A stretch of DNA of 64,000 bases from Vibrio lentus (lineage in GTDB: Bacteria; Pseudomonadota; Gammaproteobacteria; Enterobacterales; Vibrionaceae). The position numbers were made by a program, and so were the translations under genes. The DNA lies in contig NZ_MCZK01000148.1 of the NCBI RefSeq assembly GCF_002875945.1, positions 30,983-94,982 on the forward strand, written 5' to 3'. This document shows, piece after piece, positions 19,079 to 28,196 of the stretch. Positions within the stretch are counted from its first letter, which is position 1. Each line of letters opens with the position of its first letter. The notes beneath the pieces were generated by a model. It was not told where the DNA came from. It did not search any database and saw nothing but the letters and a program-made list of their open reading frames with translations.

Positions 19079-19957
19079 ATGTTTTGGGTTGATGGAGAAA
19101 GCCAACAAACTATCGGTATCTTGGATCGTTCGTTTCAGTACGGAGACGGCTGTTTCACAACAATGCTTGTCCGAGATGGTCAGATTCAACATTTTCACGA
19201 TCATCAGCGTCGTGTCGATGATTGCCTTAAAGCGTTACGCATTTCCGCACTTGACTGGGATGTGGTTAACCTTTGGCTCGATAGTGCGCTTCAACATATC
19301 CAAGATAATGCTCTTCATGGAACAAAGAGCCTTGATGGTTCAACGAATCTTCAAGGTAAAAACAAGCTTCATAATGAAAAATCAGGGATCAAGCTGCACG
19401 TTAGCCGTGGAGCTGGCGGTCGTGGCTACAGTACCAAGAATATCGCCAAGCCAACGATAACCATCAGTACATTTGATTACCCAAGTCATTATTCAGCGTG
19501 GCAAGATTTCGGTGTAGAACTTGGCATCTGCCAACAAGCATTAGGTTTGAGCCCACTATTGGCCGGTCATAAGCACAATAATCGCCTCGAGCAAATCTTG
19601 ATGAAAGATGAAATGGATCAGGCCGATGAAGTTGATGGTGTTGTTCTTGATATCTCAGGTAATGTGATTGAAACCACCATGGCCAATTTGTTTTGGCGAA
19701 AAGGGCAGATGGTTCACACTCCTCAACTGACGCAAAGTGGCGTTGCTGGGGTTATGCGTAAGCAAGTGTTAACCGCGCTGAATCAAGCTGAACTTTCCGT
19801 TACTATTAGTGACTACTGCTTATCTCAACTCATGCAAGCTGACGAGGTTTTCATGACCAACTCCATTTTAGGGATTGCCCCCGTTACTCGTATTAGTGAT
19901 ACCCAATTTACGATTGGGACCGTTACTCGTAGCCTTCAAGGACAACTAAACTCGTGA
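19079..19957 (+). CDS. pabC: Aminodeoxychorismate lyase
   Basis: PLP-dependent fold-type IV enzyme that releases pyruvate from 4-amino-4-deoxychorismate to give p-aminobenzoate for folate. Recognised by FQYGDGCFTTMLVRDG, the GAGGRGYS segment, the lysine in AGHKHNNRLEQILMK, and ETTMANLFWRKG. I prefer ATG 19079 (protein starting MFWVDGES, as in E. coli) because gggga at 19069-19073 is well spaced for it. ATG 19067 lies inside the terminator tail. It overlaps mltG by four bases (GTGA). Confidence 0.92.
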   Translation: MFWVDGESQQTIGILDRSFQYGDGCFTTMLVRDGQIQHFHDHQRRVDDCLKALRISALDWDVVNLWLDSALQHIQDNALHGTKSLDGSTNLQGKNKLHNEKSGIKLHVSRGAGGRGYSTKNIAKPTITISTFDYPSHYSAWQDFGVELGICQQALGLSPLLAGHKHNNRLEQILMKDEMDQADEVDGVVLDISGNVIETTMANLFWRKGQMVHTPQLTQSGVAGVMRKQVLTALNQAELSVTISDYCLSQLMQADEVFMTNSILGIAPVTRISDTQFTIGTVTRSLQGQLNS

Positions 19958-20970
19958 TCAAAAAGTTATTTATTTTTATTATCTTGTGCCTAATTGCAGC
20001 CGGTGCTGCTGGGTTCTACGTTTACAACCAAGCGCAAGATAACCTGAAACAAGTTATTCAATTAGAAAAACCACAGGTTGTTACTGTTGCTTCAGGTAGC
20101 AGCTTTAACCGCGTTCTCGCTCAGCTGATTAATGACGGCCTGTTTGAAGCGTCTCCTTACGAGAAACTGATCCGTAAGTTACATCCTGAGCTTGTAGACG
20201 TAAAAGCGGGGACATTCCTGCTTGAGCCTGGTTTAACCCTCGAGCAAGCGCTACAAGTGCTGGTCGAAGGGAAAGAGCACCAATTTACGATTACTTTCGT
20301 CGAAGGCAGTCGTTTTGATGAGTGGCTTGTTCAGCTAAAAGATAACGAATTCATTCAACAGACGTTGGATGGTGTGTCTGAAACAGAGATCGCTGAAAAG
20401 TTGGGTATTGAAAATGAAAAGCTAGAAGGTCTTTTCTTAGCGGAAACGTATCATTATACCTATGGCACAACGGATTTAGATCTGTTGAAACGCGCCCACC
20501 GAGATCTAATGAACGTGGTGAATGATGAGTGGGAAAATAGAGCCGATAAACTGCCTCTTAAATCGCCTTATGAAGCTCTGATTCTTGCGTCTATCATCGA
20601 GAAAGAGACGGCTGTCGCTTCTGAGCGTGAGCGTGTGTCTTCTGTGTTCGTTAACCGCTTGAACAAGCGTATGCGTCTGCAAACTGACCCAACGGTTATC
20701 TACGGCATGGGCGATAGCTATAAAGGCAATATTCGTAAGAAAGATCTACGTACACCAACGCCCTACAACACCTATACAATGAGTGGTTTACCACCGACGC
20801 CGATTGCAATGGCGGGTAAAGCGTCTATCAACGCGGCTCTGAATCCAGAGAAGAGCAACTACCTGTATTTTGTAGCGAGTGGAACAGGCGGTCACGTATT
20901 TTCAAAGAGTTTGACTGAGCATAACCGTGCAGTACGAGCTTACTTAAAGCAATTAAGAAAAAACAAATAA
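19954..20970 (+). CDS. mltG: Endolytic murein transglycosylase MltG
   Basis: YceG-like lytic transglycosylase, 338 residues, anchored in the inner membrane by one N-terminal helix (about residues 4-24). It cuts nascent glycan strands and is thought to terminate peptidoglycan polymerisation. The catalytic glutamate is in [11 protein letters not shown], followed by [20 protein letters not shown]. Its GTG start lies inside the pabC stop (GTGA), so translation is probably coupled. tmk follows after 10 bases. Confidence 0.95.
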   Translation: MIKKLFIFIILCLIAAGAAGFYVYNQAQDNLKQVIQLEKPQVVTVASGSSFNRVLAQLINDGLFEASPYEKLIRKLHPELVDVKAGTFLLEPGLTLEQALQVLVEGKEHQFTITFVEGSRFDEWLVQLKDNEFIQQTLDGVSETEIAEKLGIENEKLEGLFLAETYHYTYGTTDLDLLKRAHRDLMNVVNDEWENRADKLPLKSPYEALILASIIEKETAVASERERVSSVFVNRLNKRMRLQTDPTVIYGMGDSYKGNIRKKDLRTPTPYNTYTMSGLPPTPIAMAGKASINAALNPEKSNYLYFVASGTGGHVFSKSLTEHNRAVRAYLKQLRKNK

Positions 20971-20980
20971 AGAAAGAATT

Positions 20981-21613
20981 ATGAATCAGTCGAAATTTAT
21001 CGTGGTTGAAGGCCTTGAAGGCGCAGGCAAAAGTACAGCAATCAATGCCATCGTTGAGACATTGAAAGCCGCTGGTGTCGCGGACATCGTTAATACTCGT
21101 GAACCCGGTGGCACCGTGCTTGCCGAGAAGATGCGCTCATTGGTCAAAGAAGAACACGAAGGCGAGAAGCTTCAAGACATGACCGAATTGCTGCTGATGT
21201 ACGCGGCGCGTGTTCAATTAGTAGAAAACGTCATCAAGCCAGCACTCGACAGTGGTAAATGGGTCTTGGGTGATCGTCATGATATGTCATCTCAAGCTTA
21301 TCAAGGTGGTGGTCGCCAGATCGCACGCACTACGATGGAATCACTGAAAGAAACCACGCTAGGCGGTTTTAAGCCAGATCTAACCCTATACTTGGATTTG
21401 GACCCTAGAGTAGGGCTTGAACGCGCTAGAGGCCGCGGTGAGCTCGATAGAATCGAAAAGATGGATATCTCATTCTTCGATCGTACGCGTGAACGTTACC
21501 TTGAGATTGCAGCACAAGACGAAACGGTTCTTGTGGTTAATGCACAGCAAGAGATTGAGCAAGTGGCTGCTGATATTAAAGTCGCGCTAGGTGCTTGGCT
21601 CGATAAACAGTAG
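20981..21613 (+). CDS. tmk: Thymidylate kinase
   Basis: Phosphorylates dTMP to dTDP, an essential step for DNA synthesis. The 210-residue protein has the P-loop [16 protein letters not shown], the [15 protein letters not shown] substrate segment and a lid region [13 protein letters not shown]. It sits between mltG and holB with tight spacing, the conserved enterobacterial and Vibrio order. Confidence 0.96.
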   Translation: MNQSKFIVVEGLEGAGKSTAINAIVETLKAAGVADIVNTREPGGTVLAEKMRSLVKEEHEGEKLQDMTELLLMYAARVQLVENVIKPALDSGKWVLGDRHDMSSQAYQGGGRQIARTTMESLKETTLGGFKPDLTLYLDLDPRVGLERARGRGELDRIEKMDISFFDRTRERYLEIAAQDETVLVVNAQQEIEQVAADIKVALGAWLDKQ

Positions 21614-21619
21614 GTAGTC

Positions 21620-22585
21620 ATGGCTGAAGTGTATTCTTGGCTCACACCGGTATGGAGTGAGTGGAAAAAAAGTCTCGATGCAGAACGTTTTCCTAACTCT
21701 GTGATTGTTAATGCGCCTGAAGGGCTCGGCGTGGAAGCGCTGGTTAGTCAGCTCACGTCGGCATTGATGTGTGTTAACTACGAAAGTGAAGCGTGCGGCT
21801 TTTGTCACAGCTGTGAATTAATGAAGTCGGGGAGTCACCCGGATTTCCATGTGATTGAACCTGAGAAAGAAGGTAAATCGATTACCGTTGACCAGGTGCG
21901 TGCGAGTAACCGCTGGGCTCAACAATCGTCCCAGTTAGGTGGCCTGCGTGTCATCTTACTGAATCCGGCTGAAGCGATGAACGAATCGGCGTCTAATGCG
22001 CTGTTGAAAACGCTGGAAGAACCTGCGAGTAACTGTATTTTCATTCTTTCGACGCGCAATAGTAATCGCTTAATGCCGACTATTCTTAGCCGTTGTCAGC
22101 AATTTAATGTCGTGTGTCCACAATTGGATGCGGGCTCGGCATGGTTAAATGGAGAAGTCGGTAAAACGGTTCCCCAGTATATATTGGCATTGAATGACAA
22201 CGCGCCTTTGAAAGCCAAAGCGATGTTTGAGCAAGGCGGTGTTGAGGCTTCTAGCAAAGCGTTAGATGGCTTCGTGGATGTTATCAAAGGTGTCCAACCA
22301 GACATGCTGAAGTTCTCTACAGAGCTGAGTAAGGAGCCTCTGGTTCAACTAGGTTGGCTATGGCACTTACTGTCTGACGTGCAAAAGCTGCATTTTGGTT
22401 TAGCGAGCAAGGCGATCACCCCGAGTGCCAACGCACTCTCTGAGGTGATGTCTTACCAAAGTGCCTATACAGTATCGAATAAGCTGCTGATATTAATTGA
22501 GCAGTTGAAGCAACACCCTGGGCTCAATACGGAGCTACTCATAATGAATTGGCTTATTGCCACTTGCGAGGAAACATGTTCGTAG
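21620..22585 (+). CDS. holB: DNA polymerase III subunit delta'
   Basis: Delta' is the rigid stator of the clamp loader that puts the beta clamp on DNA. The 321-residue protein has the zinc-module cysteines CGFCHSCELM plus an upstream Cys, and the AAA+ segments MNESASNALLKTLEEP and LPTILSRCQQ-like TILSRCQQF. The Walker A lysine is absent, as expected for delta'. It starts six bases after tmk and overlaps the next gene by ten bases. Confidence 0.94.
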   Translation: MAEVYSWLTPVWSEWKKSLDAERFPNSVIVNAPEGLGVEALVSQLTSALMCVNYESEACGFCHSCELMKSGSHPDFHVIEPEKEGKSITVDQVRASNRWAQQSSQLGGLRVILLNPAEAMNESASNALLKTLEEPASNCIFILSTRNSNRLMPTILSRCQQFNVVCPQLDAGSAWLNGEVGKTVPQYILALNDNAPLKAKAMFEQGGVEASSKALDGFVDVIKGVQPDMLKFSTELSKEPLVQLGWLWHLLSDVQKLHFGLASKAITPSANALSEVMSYQSAYTVSNKLLILIEQLKQHPGLNTELLIMNWLIATCEETCS

Positions 22586-23343
22586 ATTCCCATTGTCATT
22601 TAGACAAACTGGATTACCAAGATTTGCACACAAGCGTCGAAGACGTGGTTAATAAAGCGAAAGCAGCAAACGTTGACCAACTGCTTTCTGTTGGCGTTAC
22701 GCTGGATTCGTTTGAAAATATGCTCGAGATGATCTCGCCGTTTGATAACGTTAAGGCATCGTGTGGCGTACATCCTCTCGATGTAGAGAGCGACTTTTGT
22801 TTAGACAGAATGCGTGAATACGCGAGCAACCCTAAAGTGGTGGCGATTGGTGAAACAGGCCTAGATTATCACTACCAACCAGAGACGGCAGAGCTACAAC
22901 AACTGCGATTTAAGCAGCATGTCGCGTTGGCAGTAGAGCTAGATAAGCCTTTGATCATCCATACTCGTAATGCGCGTGAAGATACATTGTCGATTTTGCG
23001 TGATGGCGGTGCTGATAAATGTGGTGGTGTGATTCACTGCTTTACTGAGGATCAAGCGTTCGCTGAAGCGGCGATGGAACTTGGCTTTTATATCTCGATC
23101 TCAGGGATCGTTACTTTTAGGCAAGCGACGGAACTTAAAGAAGTCGTAAAGAATTTGCCGCTTGATCGACTGTTGATCGAGACGGATTCTCCATATCTTG
23201 CCCCAGTTCCATATCGTGGTAACCAGAATCAGCCTGCATATGTGGTCGAAGTGGCGGCTTATATTGCGCAGTTGAAAGGGCTGTCAATGAAAGAGGTTGC
23301 TGAACAAACGACCAAAAATTACCAAAAACTTTTTTTGCGATAA
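22576..23343 (+). CDS. ycfH: TatD family metal-dependent hydrolase (YcfH)
   Basis: TatD-type DNase/hydrolase of 255 residues with a TIM-barrel metal site. Visible metal and acid motifs are DSHCHLD at the start, GETGLDYHY, IHTRNA, IHCFT and ETDSPYLAP. Relatives have 3'-5' exonuclease or D-aminoacyl-tRNA deacylase activity; the natural substrate here is not known. ATG 22576 follows gaggaa and matches the usual family start; it overlaps the holB end by 10 bases. The open frame extends nine codons further but without a ribosome site. Confidence 0.92.
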   Translation: MFVDSHCHLDKLDYQDLHTSVEDVVNKAKAANVDQLLSVGVTLDSFENMLEMISPFDNVKASCGVHPLDVESDFCLDRMREYASNPKVVAIGETGLDYHYQPETAELQQLRFKQHVALAVELDKPLIIHTRNAREDTLSILRDGGADKCGGVIHCFTEDQAFAEAAMELGFYISISGIVTFRQATELKEVVKNLPLDRLLIETDSPYLAPVPYRGNQNQPAYVVEVAAYIAQLKGLSMKEVAEQTTKNYQKLFLR

Positions 23344-23362
23344 AAAACTAACTTAACAAATA

Positions 23363-23386
23363 AAAGGGAGCGAAAGCTCCCTTTTT
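23363..23386 (+). terminator. Terminator of the fab-to-ycfH cluster
   Basis: A 9-base-pair stem (aaagggagc / gctcccttt) with the loop gaaa is followed by ttgtgttttt. Confidence 0.88.
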
Positions 23387-23787
23387 GTGTTTTTGATCAC
23401 CAAAAATGCGCTTTTTTTTAATGTTTACTAATTATGTTGAACTTGAGAGCCCTATTTCTAACATTTGTAATTTTGTTACTAAAAATAACATTCGCTCCTA
23501 TTTTATTTACCCAGTAAAATAATAAGACTCTTAAAAAATTCTGTTTGTTTTCAATTGTTTACTGGCTTGTAAAGCATTGCATTTCTTGATTTGACATGTG
23601 ATCCAAGACGTGTTTTGAAACTAAATTTCGTAAGTGACTAGAAAGTTAGTTCCCCATCAATATATATTTAGCGGCAGAAAATATAATGCAATACATGGTT
23701 ACATTTTCGCAGGGTGCTAACATATAGGCTACGGGGGTGTGCCGTTAGGACCCATATAATTATTTTATCTTTATCAGGAGCATAAAC
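23387..23787 (+). promoter_or_regulatory. ptsG upstream region and leader
   Basis: About 400 bases with no gene. It is AT-rich and holds several small palindromes, for example tttac-cca-gtaaa at 23506-23518 and tgtta-N7-taaca around 23473-23490. The ribosome site region tcaggagca (23774-23782) resembles the segment of E. coli ptsG mRNA targeted by the small RNA SgrS. I could not identify a convincing CRP site or an Mlc operator by eye, although both would be expected. Confidence 0.45.
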
Positions 23788-25218
23788 ATGTTTAAGAACC
23801 TTTTTGCTAGCCTGCAGAAAGTTGGTAAGTCTCTGATGCTACCAGTATCAGTTTTACCAGTTGCGGGTATTTTGCTAGGTGTCGGTGCAGCAGATCTTCC
23901 TTTCATTCCAGAAATTGTTTCAAACTTAATGGAACAAGCTGGTGGTTCAGTATTCGGTCAAATGGCACTGCTGTTCGCAGTAGGTGTTGCACTTGGCTTT
24001 ACTAACAACGATGGTGTAGCTGGTCTAGCTGCTATCGTTGGTTACGGCATCATGACTGCTACACTTGGCGTAATGGCTGGTGTAATGGGCGTTGATAAAA
24101 TCGATACTGGTGTACTAGGTGGTATCCTAGTCGGTGGTGTTGCTGCTTGGGCATTCAACCGTTTCTTCCGTATTCAACTACCAGAGTACTTAGGCTTCTT
24201 CGCTGGTAAGCGTGCCGTGCCAATCATCACAGGTTTCTCTGCGATTGGTCTAGCAATCCTACTATCTGTAGTATGGCCACCAGTTGGCGGCGCTATCTCT
24301 GCGTTCTCTGATTGGGCTGCTCACCAAAACCCACAAGTGGCGTTTGGTATCTACGGTATCGTTGAGCGTTCTCTGATTCCATTTGGTCTTCACCACGTTT
24401 GGAACGTACCTTTCTTCTTTGAAGCTGGTACTTGTGTAAACGCTGCTGGCGAAACTCAAAACGGTGTTCTTACTTGTTACCTAGTTGCTGATGACGCATC
24501 TCGTGCAGCGGGCAATGGCTTCGGTCAGCTAGCTGGTGGTTACATGTTCAAGATGTTCGGTCTACCTGCTGCTGCAATCGCGATTGCACATTCAGCTAAA
24601 CCTGAAAACCGCGCTAAAGTAATGGGTATCATGGCTTCTGCTGCGTTAACTTCATTCCTAACGGGTATCACTGAACCAATCGAATTCTCATTCCTATTCG
24701 TTGCTCCTGTTCTGTACGCAATCCACGCTCTACTAGCTGGTTCTGCATACGTTCTTGCGAACACTCTAGGTTTTGTACACGGTACATCTTTCTCACACGG
24801 TCTAATCGACTTCCTAGTTCTATCTGGCAACGCGTCTAAGATGGGCCTAATGGTTGTATGTGGTATTGCTTACGCTGCAATTTACTACATCGTATTCCGC
24901 ACTGTGATTAAAGCACTTGACCTTAAAACTCCAGGTCGCGAAGACGAGTCAGAAGACGAAATCGTTGCAACTGGTACAGAGCTTGCTGGTGAGTTAGTTG
25001 CTGCATTCGGTGGCAAAGCGAACATCACTGGTCTTGACGCTTGTATTACTCGTCTACGTGTAGCAGTTGCTGATACAGCAGTTGTTGACCAAGACAAACT
25101 GAAGAAACTAGGTGCTGCAGGTGTTGTTGTAGTTGCTGGTGGCGTACAAGCTATCTTCGGTACTAAGTCTGACAACCTTAAGACAGACATGGATGAGTGG
25201 ATCCGTAACAACGGTTAA
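23788..25218 (+). CDS. ptsG: PTS glucose transporter subunit IIBC
   Basis: Glucose permease of the phosphotransferase system, 476 residues. An N-terminal membrane IIC domain (about 1-385) begins [32 protein letters not shown] cytoplasmic IIB domain at the C-terminus has its phosphorylated cysteine in DACITRLRV. The glucose-binding region shows [16 protein letters not shown] and [12 protein letters not shown]. It relies on a separate IIA-Glc. The repressor gene mlc lies about 5 kb downstream, which fits control as in E. coli. It is monocistronic, closed by a strong terminator. Confidence 0.96.
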   Translation: MFKNLFASLQKVGKSLMLPVSVLPVAGILLGVGAADLPFIPEIVSNLMEQAGGSVFGQMALLFAVGVALGFTNNDGVAGLAAIVGYGIMTATLGVMAGVMGVDKIDTGVLGGILVGGVAAWAFNRFFRIQLPEYLGFFAGKRAVPIITGFSAIGLAILLSVVWPPVGGAISAFSDWAAHQNPQVAFGIYGIVERSLIPFGLHHVWNVPFFFEAGTCVNAAGETQNGVLTCYLVADDASRAAGNGFGQLAGGYMFKMFGLPAAAIAIAHSAKPENRAKVMGIMASAALTSFLTGITEPIEFSFLFVAPVLYAIHALLAGSAYVLANTLGFVHGTSFSHGLIDFLVLSGNASKMGLMVVCGIAYAAIYYIVFRTVIKALDLKTPGREDESEDEIVATGTELAGELVAAFGGKANITGLDACITRLRVAVADTAVVDQDKLKKLGAAGVVVVAGGVQAIFGTKSDNLKTDMDEWIRNNG

Positions 25219-25238
25219 TTCACTGATTCAATAAATTG

Positions 25239-25265
25239 AAAGGAGGCCGAAAGGCCTCCTTTTTT
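25239..25265 (+). terminator. Terminator after ptsG
   Basis: A 10-base-pair GC-rich stem (aaaggaggcc / ggcctccttt) with the loop gaaa is followed by a T-run. Confidence 0.9.
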
Positions 25266-25447
25266 GTTTTCTGAGTTATGAAAGTCCTTCCTGCACTTAT
25301 TCTTTTGCACTCAATCGGTTATCGAACAGCTCAATGTTTTGATGCTCAATTACCCGCTTTGGGTACCTCTTATCTTTAACTTTATGATGACAACATCCGT
25401 TGTGATTTAAGTAATCTACCGTTTTTTAAACACAGTCTGAGAATACT

Positions 25448-25852
25448 ATGAAACATCGTTACCTAATTGGCCTTATGTGCTGCAGCGGAGCCTCGCTAGC
25501 TCATGCTTCTGAAACTCCAAACCTAGAAGTTGGCTTAGCCGTCGACCAAGATCTAAGTGTTGTTGTTGAGTTTGATCAGAAGTATCGCGCCACAGTCGGT
25601 AATGATGGTGCAGCATTCGATTATATTTTTAAGCGTGGTCAATTTGAGACTGAAGCGCCTTTAAGTTGGTATGTCGGTGCAGGTGCTTGGGCTGAATGGA
25701 ATGATGATTTTGGTTTGCGTGTGCCGCTAGGCGTGAAAGTGAATTTCTACGAAGGTTGGAATGCTTACGCACAAGTTCATCCTGAGCTCGACATGTATAA
25801 AGGTGTTGAGTTACAAATAGGCGGCGCACTAGGTGTGACCTACAAGTTCTAA
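25448..25852 (+). CDS. Hypothetical small outer-membrane-type protein
   Basis: I do not recognise a named family. The 134-residue product has an N-terminal signal peptide (hydrophobic core LIGLMCCSGASLAHA, cleavage after about residue 20). The rest alternates polar and hydrophobic residues with many aromatics and ends in YKF, typical of a beta-barrel that closes in the outer membrane. At about 114 mature residues it would be a small barrel. It is convergent with another barrel-like gene at 25932-26525, with 79 bases between. Confidence 0.7.
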   Translation: MKHRYLIGLMCCSGASLAHASETPNLEVGLAVDQDLSVVVEFDQKYRATVGNDGAAFDYIFKRGQFETEAPLSWYVGAGAWAEWNDDFGLRVPLGVKVNFYEGWNAYAQVHPELDMYKGVELQIGGALGVTYKF

Positions 25853-25931
25853 GTTGAACTGAAAAACGTTTTTTCATTTCGTTAGAATACTTCTAGTCTA
25901 AAGGCTTATTGAGCCAATATGGGGACTCAAC

Positions 25932-26525
25932 CTAGAAGGTAAAACTCAATCCAACATTGGCTTGGAATTGATTCATCCAGTCGGTATCAAAGCGGATAAT
26001 GCAGTCTTGGCCATTGCTCGGTATGTTACAAACACCGAAGGTATCGTTGTCGACGACCGTGCCTAACCAACGTACTTGTGTGTTCAATGCTAAGCGGTCG
26101 CTAAATTTGTACTCCAAACCGCCGAAGATCGAGGTTGAGAAGCCATATTTATCTTTCGCCCAGTCGACATCAACGTAAGACGCTCCAAGACCTAACCCTA
26201 GATACCCAGACAATACAGGGGATGCAGGGTAGTAGATACTGCTTTGAAGGTGCAGGTATTGAATTGAGGAGCTTAGGTTGAGTGTTTCTAGTTCAGAGCT
26301 CTGATTGGAATAGAAAAAGCCGATGCGACCTTTCTCAAGTGGAGTTTCAATGGCGAAGGTGTAGTTTTCTGAACCTTCCATGTCATAAGTATTACCATCC
26401 TGATCTTCGACGCTACCACCACCGGTATAACCAATCATCGGAGTGATAATAATTTCCGGTGCTGCATACAAGTTTGAAGCGGAAATTAGCGCAACAAGCG
26501 CAATCATATTTGCTTTGTTATTCAT
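25932..26525 (-). CDS. Outer membrane beta-barrel protein, unknown function
   Basis: A 197-residue predicted eight-strand barrel. It has a signal peptide (MIALVALISASNLYA), repeated amphipathic strands, GLGLGASYVDVDWAKD and GGLEYKFSDRLALNTQVRW of the OmpA/OmpW-like barrel style, and a C-terminal Phe (VGLSFTF). Two cysteines in a late loop (VCNIPSNGQDC) could form a disulfide. I chose ATG 26525 because aagga lies upstream at usable spacing; the ATG six codons earlier has none. The ligand or role is unknown. Confidence 0.72.
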   Translation of the reverse strand: MNNKANMIALVALISASNLYAAPEIIITPMIGYTGGGSVEDQDGNTYDMEGSENYTFAIETPLEKGRIGFFYSNQSSELETLNLSSSIQYLHLQSSIYYPASPVLSGYLGLGLGASYVDVDWAKDKYGFSTSIFGGLEYKFSDRLALNTQVRWLGTVVDNDTFGVCNIPSNGQDCIIRFDTDWMNQFQANVGLSFTF

Positions 26526-26670
26526 GAGTATATCCTTATCCATACGCTGACTAATTGTGATGGTTACATCAATATTGTGCGACTAATTTCGACGATTCTT
26601 GAAGATACTTCACACACCTGATAATACTTAAATAGAGACTCGACAAATTAATAATAAGCCAGAGGTGTTT

Positions 26671-26760
26671 ATGGACCATAATCTGAAAAATGCGCTACAA
26701 ATAACAGTAGTAATCTACACCATCATTCTTTCATTTGGCTTTATTGCGATTGGTAGCTAA
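26671..26760 (+). CDS. ynhF: YnhF-like 29-residue membrane protein
   Basis: A tiny open frame (29 codons) with a good ribosome site (agaggt, six bases before ATG). The product starts MDHNLKNALQ and continues as a single hydrophobic helix ending IAIGS. Length, the LK near the N-terminus and the single helix match the E. coli small membrane protein YnhF, for which Vibrio relatives are known. Function is unknown. It lies 41 bases before the patatin-like gene on the same strand and could share its transcript. Confidence 0.6.
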   Translation: MDHNLKNALQITVVIYTIILSFGFIAIGS

Positions 26761-26801
26761 TACCATCTATTGCGAGGCTGAGTTTTTATACTCAGGGAAT
26801 A

Positions 26802-28016
26802 ATGAATAGTGGGATTATAACCAATATCGACTCAGCAATAGACTTAGATTATTACGCTAAGTTTGTTGCTGGAAAAACAGCACTGGTCGCTCAAGGCGGC
26901 GGACAGCGAAGTATTTTTACGGCTGGTGTGCTGGACGCCTTTCTTCTTTCTAATTTTGACCCCTTCGACGAATTCTTTGGCACCTCCGCGGGTGCGCTTA
27001 ATTTATGTGCCTATCTGTGCCGTGATAAAGGGTTGGGTCGTTCTTTTGTTCTTGATCTAACGACCGCTCCTGAATTCTTCAATCTGTTCTCTTATATACG
27101 AAACCGCCAGAACTTAGGTTTAGAGTGGGCCTTAGAACAAATCATGGCTTACCCATACAAGCTTGATCTTGATTTAGGACGACAAACCTTAGGTGATCGC
27201 CATTTCTCTGCGGCAGTAACCGATTCTAAAGATTTACGAGACCATTATTTCCCGTTGATGGGAGAAGACTGGTATAAGGTGATGATTGCGACCTGTGCTA
27301 TTCCTCGTTTGTACAATGATGAAATCTTCATTGGTGATAGTGCTTATGTTGACGGTGGTGTGTCTGCGTCTATTCCTGTGCAAGAAGCATGGCGTAGGCA
27401 AGCTCGCTCGATAGTTGTGATACGTACAGAGCCTGTATTGGAAGAGGGGGCTGAGCTATCCAATGAGATTCAACGTAAACACGCCTTAGTGAAAGCTCCT
27501 AAGCCAATATCGGCAGAAGAGTTGGAATGGTTCCGTGAGTCGTTTGATAGTGTGCAAGACCATTGGCAACAGAAAGTAGAGCAATGGAAAACCGATTGGA
27601 CGTCATTTTTTCAGCAGCAAATTCTCCGTTCAAAGGAGCAAAAGCGCGATAGAGGGCACCTTGATCTACTCAATGGTGGACGATGGCTATTTGGTGCTGA
27701 TGATATTTATCGTTTAAGTCATTTGATTGGCGATAAGTTTGATTCAGGTTTAGCTGACATGTTGATGGTTCATTATCAGACCTACTCATTAACTCAGGAC
27801 TTTTTGAATTCTCCACCGGACGATGCGTTTGTTGTTCAAATCGCACCTAGCAAACCGCTTAAGTCGAGCTCTTTGATGAGTGACAAGGAAGATTTGCTGC
27901 ACGATTACGACTTAGGGTTAGAAGCGGGTTATCGATTTGTAGAAACCTATACTTCAACGGAAAACGCTCGTAGCTCACATATGCCACAGCTGGTGACTAG
28001 CGCTGCTGAGAAGTAA
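26802..28016 (+). CDS. Patatin-like phospholipase family protein (YjjU type)
   Basis: Predicted serine lipid hydrolase of 404 residues. The oxyanion-loop VAQGGGQRSIFTAGVLDAF and nucleophile elbow GTSAG form the N-terminal half of the patatin fold. The catalytic aspartate is in YVDGGVSASIPV near residue 190, so the Ser-Asp dyad is complete. A C-terminal region of about 150 residues resembles the extra domain of E. coli YjjU. There is no signal peptide, so it probably acts inside the cell. Its substrate is unknown. Three degenerate 20-base repeats follow its stop codon. Confidence 0.85.
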   Translation: MNSGIITNIDSAIDLDYYAKFVAGKTALVAQGGGQRSIFTAGVLDAFLLSNFDPFDEFFGTSAGALNLCAYLCRDKGLGRSFVLDLTTAPEFFNLFSYIRNRQNLGLEWALEQIMAYPYKLDLDLGRQTLGDRHFSAAVTDSKDLRDHYFPLMGEDWYKVMIATCAIPRLYNDEIFIGDSAYVDGGVSASIPVQEAWRRQARSIVVIRTEPVLEEGAELSNEIQRKHALVKAPKPISAEELEWFRESFDSVQDHWQQKVEQWKTDWTSFFQQQILRSKEQKRDRGHLDLLNGGRWLFGADDIYRLSHLIGDKFDSGLADMLMVHYQTYSLTQDFLNSPPDDAFVVQIAPSKPLKSSSLMSDKEDLLHDYDLGLEAGYRFVETYTSTENARSSHMPQLVTSAAEK

Positions 28017-28019
28017 TAT

Positions 28020-28079
28020 TCGAAATTGCTAAGTAATACTCTAACTTGATAAGTCATACTCGAATTTGAAAGTTAGTAC
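28020..28079 (+). repeat. Three tandem imperfect 20-bp repeats after the patatin-like gene
   Basis: Units at 28020-28039, 28040-28059 and 28060-28079 align head to tail (tcgaaattgctaagtaatac, tctaacttgataagtcatac, tcgaatttgaaagttagtac). The last bases of the coding region (agaagtaatat) partly match the unit end, so the array may have grown from the 3' end of the gene. Confidence 0.65.
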
Positions 28080-28106
28080 GCAATGAGCTAACAATGTTCT
28101 GAAGTG

Positions 28107-28145
28107 AAAAAGGGTTACTGAACTTAGTTCAATAACCCTTTTTTG
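28107..28145. terminator. Bidirectional terminator between patatin-like gene and pykA
   Basis: A long stem (aaaaagggtta / taacccttttt) extended by tgaact/agttca lies between convergent genes. It has A- and T-runs on either side. Confidence 0.85.
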
Positions 28146-28196
28146 ATCTTGGTAGGAACGTTTATCAACGAACTGACCTAATCGAATACAACCTTG

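Noticed and set aside
23597..23622. CRP site upstream of ptsG (tgtgatccaagacgtg)
   Set aside because: The left half fits but the right half matches almost nothing of TCACA.
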